A DNA stretch of 62,388 bases, from the IMG/VR virus record IMGVR_UViG_3300027985_000703, positions 1 to 62,388 of that record; one strand, written 5' to 3'. The position numbers and the translations under genes were made by a program. The notes under the pieces are model-generated. The model worked only from the letters and a program-made list of their open reading frames with translations, ran no database searches and had not been told where the DNA came from. The stretch is from a virus. Positions 58,392 through 62,388 of this stretch are shown here, in pieces (within the stretch, counting starts at the first letter, position 1; each line of letters opens with the position of its first letter).

Positions 58392-58838
58392 ATGAACATC
58401 CTTTCCATGAAATACGGCAACCAGGAGGGCACCACCCTCCGCGTCACCCATGACGGCGGCGAGTGCTCCGTGCCCTGGCCCTGCCACACCTGGCACGGCG
58501 AACACATCCAGCAGGCGCTGGGTAACGGTATGGCCATTGCGCCGTGCATGACCCCGGAAGAACTGGCCGCCAAGACCGCCGCGGAAACCGCCGCTGCCGC
58601 CAAAGCCGCCCGCGATGCCGCTGTAGCGGCGATCACGGTGGAAGTGGCCGGCAAGGTGTTCGATGGCGATGAGGTGGCCCAAACCAGAATGGCCCGCGCC
58701 ATCCAAGTGGCGGAGATCACCGGACTGACCAGCACCAACTGGAAGCTGGCCGACAACAGCATGGTGACGGTGACACTGGACGAGTTGAAGCAGGCGCTGG
58801 CGCTGGCCATGCAGGCACAAGGCGCGTTGTGGGTATAA
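58392..58838 (+). CDS. DUF4376-like fibre assembly protein
   Basis: This 148-residue protein has an A/K-rich helix (about 60-78) followed by 'VAGKVFDGDEVAQTRMARAIQVAEITG...WKLADNSMVTVTLDELKQALA', the pattern of DUF4376, found in small proteins after fibre genes and thought to aid fibre assembly or trimerisation. AGGAGA upstream. Confidence 0.75.
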   Translation: MNILSMKYGNQEGTTLRVTHDGGECSVPWPCHTWHGEHIQQALGNGMAIAPCMTPEELAAKTAAETAAAAKAARDAAVAAITVEVAGKVFDGDEVAQTRMARAIQVAEITGLTSTNWKLADNSMVTVTLDELKQALALAMQAQGALWV

Positions 58839-58850
58839 GGAGCGGGACCG

Positions 58851-60713
58851 ATGAGTAAAGCCAGAACGCTCGCCGCCGTTGCCCGAGTGAACATCCCCAT
58901 CAAGCGGCACTCGTGCCTGGCAGACCTGTGCGGCGACAGCGAAGTGGCGTTGGGGCAGATCGTGGACACCGTGGACTACTACGCGGGATGGGCGATCTCC
59001 CTAGACGAGCCCCTTGGCGGCAACCGATACATCGTCGTATCTGCGGCTACGGGCACACATGACGGCGGCAGCCACATTGACCTCCCGGCGTCGGGCCTCC
59101 AAGCCAAGGCCCTGTTCCCGAACAACGAGGTCCGGCCGGAACAGTTCGGGCTGATTGGCGATTATGTATTCACGCCACACTCAGGAACGGACAACACCGT
59201 GCAGTGCCGGAGGATGTTCAACTATGCCGCCATTGACGGGAAAACCATACGCCTGTCAGCGGGTAAGAAATACCTAACAGACAGCATCTACCTATACAAC
59301 GACGCCACATTGAACCCGGACTACCCCTCCCGGGCGGGTCGGATCCGTATCCAGGGCGCGGCCATGGGTCTAGCGACCGGCGATATAGAGCCGCAGGGCT
59401 GCGGGTTCGCCCACATCAACGGGTCCGCGGGCAAGTTGTTTGAGGTGGGGGGCCGATTCTCGTTCACCACGGCGGGGTCGGCCGGCAGCATGATCGAGAT
59501 GGATAACATGGTCTTGATCGGCGGGGACACGACAGCGGACGTGCTGTTCATTGAGGGTTCTGAGGGGCAAATGTCCTTCAAGAATATGATCATCCGTGGC
59601 AGGAACCCGGCAGGTAACGGCGTTACCGAGGCCACAACCTGGGCCACAACATGGGAAAACGTCCTTATCCGCGGGGACGCCGACTCGGTCACCCCGATCG
59701 GTTGGACAGGGATCGGTCTGAACATCACCGCGTCGGATAAGTTGTCCGGGGGGTCTCCGATCGCGGATGGTCAGAATAACATGAAGGTGTACCGCAACGT
59801 GGAGGTGTACAAGTTTGGGCGGAACATCGAAATCGGCCGAAAGGCGGTGGACAGGGGGACATTTGCCCCCTTGGTGTTCATCGGTGGTCAGGCGTCACAG
59901 GCGGAGCACCACAACCTGATATTGGGCGGCGGAGCCTACGCCTGCCTGTTTCTGGGGTGGCAGTCAGAAGGCGCTTACAAGAACGGCATCTTCGTGGACC
60001 GCAACGACCCGGTGACCGCCAATGACCTCCCACGCTCAAACAAGTTCATCTCCTGCTATCTGACGAATAACGGCAAGATAGTGGATGGGTCCAGCAACGA
60101 GTTCCAGGTGTGTGTGAAAGAGGGGGATGGCGTTGAGTTCGACTCCATGGTGCTCAACAACTCCAATTCGGGGTTCTACATAGACGTGCCCGCCGGCGCC
60201 AATAACGTGCTGATACGCAGACCATTGTTCCGAACGGTGACCGCCTACGGCCAAGCGAACGGGACTGGCATAAAAGTGGTGACGGGCGGGGCGTTGTCCG
60301 ACACCATGCTGGAAAACCCAACCTTCAACCAGAACTTCTCCGTGAATGTGGACGACACCAGCGGCGCGCTGGCTATCGCCGCGTCCGGTGGGTACCTGTC
60401 GATCTCAAACAACAGCGCCACGCCGTCACTCTACACGGGTGCAGCAGGAAAGTTCGTTAAGCACCTGAACTTCAACAATACGTCGCCAACAACAGTCACC
60501 GACATAACGGGGCCCTCGACTACATGGGGGCAACTAGCCATGGAGCACCATGTTGTACACATAACGTTCTCGAACACCCTGACGACCATCCAGTCCAATG
60601 GCAACATTTTCTTGGCCGGCAGCGCGGACTTCACCCCGACGACAAACAAAGGGTCTATGACCCTGATGCGCGTCGGGTCTAAGTGGATCGAGGTGAGCCG
60701 ATCCTCGGGCTGA
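58851..60713 (+). CDS. Tailspike with right-handed beta-helix
   Basis: This 620-residue protein has an N-terminal head-binding part (about 1-90), followed by 'VRPEQFGLIGDYVF...DNTVQCRRMFNYAAIDGKTIRLSAGKKYLTDSIYLY', the usual entry into a pectate-lyase-like beta-helix of tailspikes. Regular strand repeats (GQMSFKNMIIRG, NNMKVYRNVEVYKFG) run to about 500, then a compact C-terminal domain. It probably binds or degrades surface polysaccharide. Catalytic residues cannot be named by eye. A hairpin terminator follows. Confidence 0.82.
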   Translation: MSKARTLAAVARVNIPIKRHSCLADLCGDSEVALGQIVDTVDYYAGWAISLDEPLGGNRYIVVSAATGTHDGGSHIDLPASGLQAKALFPNNEVRPEQFGLIGDYVFTPHSGTDNTVQCRRMFNYAAIDGKTIRLSAGKKYLTDSIYLYNDATLNPDYPSRAGRIRIQGAAMGLATGDIEPQGCGFAHINGSAGKLFEVGGRFSFTTAGSAGSMIEMDNMVLIGGDTTADVLFIEGSEGQMSFKNMIIRGRNPAGNGVTEATTWATTWENVLIRGDADSVTPIGWTGIGLNITASDKLSGGSPIADGQNNMKVYRNVEVYKFGRNIEIGRKAVDRGTFAPLVFIGGQASQAEHHNLILGGGAYACLFLGWQSEGAYKNGIFVDRNDPVTANDLPRSNKFISCYLTNNGKIVDGSSNEFQVCVKEGDGVEFDSMVLNNSNSGFYIDVPAGANNVLIRRPLFRTVTAYGQANGTGIKVVTGGALSDTMLENPTFNQNFSVNVDDTSGALAIAASGGYLSISNNSATPSLYTGAAGKFVKHLNFNNTSPTTVTDITGPSTTWGQLAMEHHVVHITFSNTLTTIQSNGNIFLAGSADFTPTTNKGSMTLMRVGSKWIEVSRSSG

Positions 60714-60733
60714 TGACCGGGCAACAACAACAA

Positions 60734-60755
60734 CAAGGGGCCTGCGGGCCCCTTC
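60734..60755. terminator. Terminator between tailspike and holin
   Basis: AAGGGGCC-TGCG-GGCCCCTT hairpin, between converging genes, with AACAACAACAA before it giving a partial U-rich run on the minus strand. Confidence 0.75.
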
Positions 60756-60758
60756 ATG

Positions 60759-60938
60759 TTACTTCAACCATTTGTCCGGCAGCACCATACCCAGGAAACC
60801 AGCCAGGCCGATACCAAAGGTGATGACCACCTCCTGGTGCTCGGGGCTCCAGTGCGCGCCCAGCGCCGCAGCGCCGATGACAATGCCGCGCCAGGTGGAC
60901 GGCTCTTTCAGTCGGTTGAGGATGTAACCAAGGACCAT
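60759..60938 (-). CDS. Holin
   Basis: This 59-residue protein has 'MVLGYILNRLKEPSTWRGIVIGAAALGAHW', two hydrophobic segments (about 17-29 and 36-53) and a short polar end (PDKWLK). The 'NRLKEPSTWRG...' start and the G-rich second segment match a family of small phage holins. It would permeabilise the inner membrane at the end of infection, releasing the lysin (candidate at 713-1156). AAAGGAG lies 7 bases before the ATG. It is alone on the minus strand among fibre genes, with its own palindrome-bearing promoter region. Confidence 0.78.
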   Translation of the reverse strand: MVLGYILNRLKEPSTWRGIVIGAAALGAHWSPEHQEVVITFGIGLAGFLGMVLPDKWLK

Positions 60939-60992
60939 ATCGTCGCTCCTTTAGTGGACGCCGCCCGGGGCGGGTGGCACCGCTACAAGGTA

Positions 60993-61054
60993 CAGTAAAA
61001 CTGCTTGCTTCGCGAGCAGGAATACTGTAATTGCCGGCGCTCGGGTGCGATAAT
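60993..61054. promoter_or_regulatory. Divergent holin/fibre promoter region with paired palindromes
   Basis: CAGTAAAACTG (60993-61003) and one-mismatch CAGGAATACTG (61017-61027) have centres 24 bp apart. GATAAT at 61049-61054 begins 27 bp from the second centre, the same distance as at the other fibre promoter (55867). A hairpin CTGCTTGC-TTC-GCGAGCAG lies between the two sites. Confidence 0.75.
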
Positions 61055-61085
61055 GGGGCTCCACCTTTACTGTGAGCCCGACACC

Positions 61086-61430
61086 ATGAACCTCTACACC
61101 GCTTTCCTCACCATCCCGATCAACGACAGTGTGTCCCCGGCCCTGGATGTCAGCGACGCGCCACTGGTCGGCATCATCATGCCCGCCGCTTGGACCGCCG
61201 CCGCCCTCAACCTGGAAGTGTCTGCAGACGGCACCCGCTGGTGCAAACCCTACGACGCCTACGGCTCCGCCGTGGCCTCGCTGGCGACCCCGGTCGTGGA
61301 CGGTGCCTATGCGGTAGACTTCTCGGCCCTGTTGCCATGGCGCTGGGTTCGCCTGCGCTCCGGCACCAGCGGCTCCCCGGTGAACCAGGCCGCCGCCCGT
61401 ACCATCACCATGCTGCAGCGGGGTATGTAA
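61086..61430 (+). CDS. Small fibre-operon protein
   Basis: This 114-residue beta-rich protein (LYTAFLTIPINDSVSPALDVSDAPLVGIIMPAAW...) matches the pattern of small phage tail proteins that precede fibre genes; one conserved W and 'LRSGTSGSPVNQAAARTI' close the fold. The ATG at 61086 was chosen because it follows the shared leader (GATAATG...CCACCTT) at the same distance as in the 55902 gene; the ribosome site is weak. It ends in TAATG, starting the next gene. Confidence 0.65.
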   Translation: MNLYTAFLTIPINDSVSPALDVSDAPLVGIIMPAAWTAAALNLEVSADGTRWCKPYDAYGSAVASLATPVVDGAYAVDFSALLPWRWVRLRSGTSGSPVNQAAARTITMLQRGM

Positions 61431-62388
61431 TGGATCTGGCACTGCTGACTAAAGCACCGCTGGCGGTGCAAGTGCGGCGGGCGCTGAACGGGTTGGACTT
61501 TGCATGGCACGACCCGTTCGACCTCGCCACCATGTTCCAAGACTCCGCTGGCACGACCCCGGTCACTGCTGTAGAGCAGCCTGTTGGGTTGCATCTGGAT
61601 AAGAGCATGGGGTTGCAGCTTGGGCCGGAGCTGGTGACAAATGGGGCGTTTGATAGTGACGTTACAGGATGGAACAATACTTCAACACCTGTAAGCGTGG
61701 AATCTGTTAATGGGGTGTTGAATGTGACAGTTGATGGACCAGGTGAGGGCGTAAATCAATCATTCACAACTGTAGCCGGAAGAACATATAAATTTACTCT
61801 ATCGTATGATGTTGGGACGTTAAATACTGGGTCAATGGCTGCTAGTTTTGGTGCTTCTGTGTTTTTCATTACCGGGTCTGGAATAAAGACATTTTACGCT
61901 GTGGCTACATCTGCTACCACAAATATCATAGTTAGGTCAGCAGGAACTGCCGGGGTGTATAGCGGAACATTTACCGCAGACAACATAACAGTCAAAGAAC
62001 TCCCCGGCTACCACGCCACCCAAAGCATCACCGCCAGTCGGCCTACGCTGTCGGCAAGGTATAATCTGCTGACCAAGACAGAGGATTTTGCGGATGCGGT
62101 GTGGGTTAAGAGTGCTACATCTATAAATAGTGACGCAATAAATGGCCCGATAGGTGCAATTGAGTTTGCTGATAAAATTGTAGAATCAGCGTCAACAGCT
62201 CCGCATAACATAGCGCAGATTGCCGGTATAGTTTCTGGTGTTGAGTACCTGATTTCTGCTTATGTTAAAGCATCTGAGATGCATTTTGCTTTTATCTCAT
62301 TCAATGCAACAGCACACGCAATCGCTGTAGATTTAACCAGTGGCGCTGTTGGCGTAGTAACAGGGACCCCAACAAATCTAGCATCTCT
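61430..62388 (+). CDS. Tail fibre, N-terminal part (3' end outside window)
   Basis: 319 complete codons are present before the edge. The opening 'FDLATMFQDSAGTTPVTAVEQPVGLHLDKS' and 'LGPELVTNGAFDSDVTGWNN' are common in phage fibres, followed by carbohydrate-module-like repeats and 'ARYNLLTKTEDFADAVWVKSA'. From about 61640 the DNA is clearly richer in A+T than the rest of the window, a sign of recent transfer. The frame continues, if the genome is circular, into position 2 and ends at 283 (413 residues in total). Probable receptor-binding fibre. Confidence 0.7.
   Translation, partial: MDLALLTKAPLAVQVRRALNGLDFAWHDPFDLATMFQDSAGTTPVTAVEQPVGLHLDKSMGLQLGPELVTNGAFDSDVTGWNNTSTPVSVESVNGVLNVTVDGPGEGVNQSFTTVAGRTYKFTLSYDVGTLNTGSMAASFGASVFFITGSGIKTFYAVATSATTNIIVRSAGTAGVYSGTFTADNITVKELPGYHATQSITASRPTLSARYNLLTKTEDFADAVWVKSATSINSDAINGPIGAIEFADKIVESASTAPHNIAQIAGIVSGVEYLISAYVKASEMHFAFISFNATAHAIAVDLTSGAVGVVTGTPTNLAS

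Noticed and set aside
1-62388. CRISPR arrays, tRNA or rRNA genes, insertion sequences
   Set aside because: I saw no regular spaced direct repeats of CRISPR type, no tRNA-like cloverleaf that I could fold by eye, and no transposase. A tRNA search program would be needed to exclude a divergent tRNA.

Overview
The window reads as an almost complete genome of a short-tailed (podovirus-like) bacteriophage of a high-GC Gram-negative host. Every large gene is a phage gene: terminase small and large subunits, portal, scaffold, an N4-gp56/DUF4043-type capsid protein, a 2,448-residue internal virion protein, tail hub and fibres, a family A DNA polymerase, primase-helicase, and thymidylate synthesis enzymes. 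I see no host genes, rRNA, tRNA, CRISPR array or insertion sequence. AGGAG-type ribosome sites and ATGA stop-start overlaps are everywhere. The two window ends fall inside tail-fibre coding sequence in compatible reading frames, as expected of a circularly permuted genome opened inside one gene. Overall size and the giant virion protein recall the Bcep22-like podoviruses, but that placement is inference.

Layout. 1-687 (+): end of a tail fibre gene and a small follower. 713-7748 (-): packaging and head module (TerS, TerL, portal, scaffold, a gp49-RyR fusion) ending in a lysis pair. 8074-12123 (+): small early-type genes around a G-rich tract. 12124-12712: a 589-base non-coding region full of short repeats. 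12713-26014 (+): a long run of small genes, including six tandem paralogues and the DNA polymerase. 26065-34300 (+): replication and recombination (primase-helicase, Cas4/RecB-like nuclease, SNF2-like helicase, SSB-like protein, VRR-NUC-like nuclease). 34397-38007 (+): a repressor-like regulator, then dCMP deaminase, ThyX and companions. 38016-55642 (-): capsid, connector, internal virion and tail genes. 55902-62388 (+): fibres and a tailspike, with a 59-residue holin on the opposite strand.

Regulation. The most striking feature is a palindrome, CAGT-N3-ACTG, found exactly at eleven places, nearly all in gaps before operons (TerS, portal, replication, the regulator itself, nucleotide genes, internal virion protein, tail, capsid, fibres, holin). 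Several copies have a second copy or near-copy whose centre lies exactly 24 bp away. One copy overlaps the promoter of the HTH/S24-like protein at 34397, which makes that protein the natural candidate for its binder. No integrase is visible, so whether the phage is temperate, carries a plasmid-like prophage, or uses this protein as a lytic-cycle switch is open.

Other points to follow up: six tandem small proteins all carrying W-L-x4-A-C-x2-G-x2-W-F, the repeat-rich gap at 12.1-12.7 kb, a candidate short RNA and a 15-bp inverted repeat at 31.9-32.1 kb, and a nuclease-like domain at the head of the giant virion protein.
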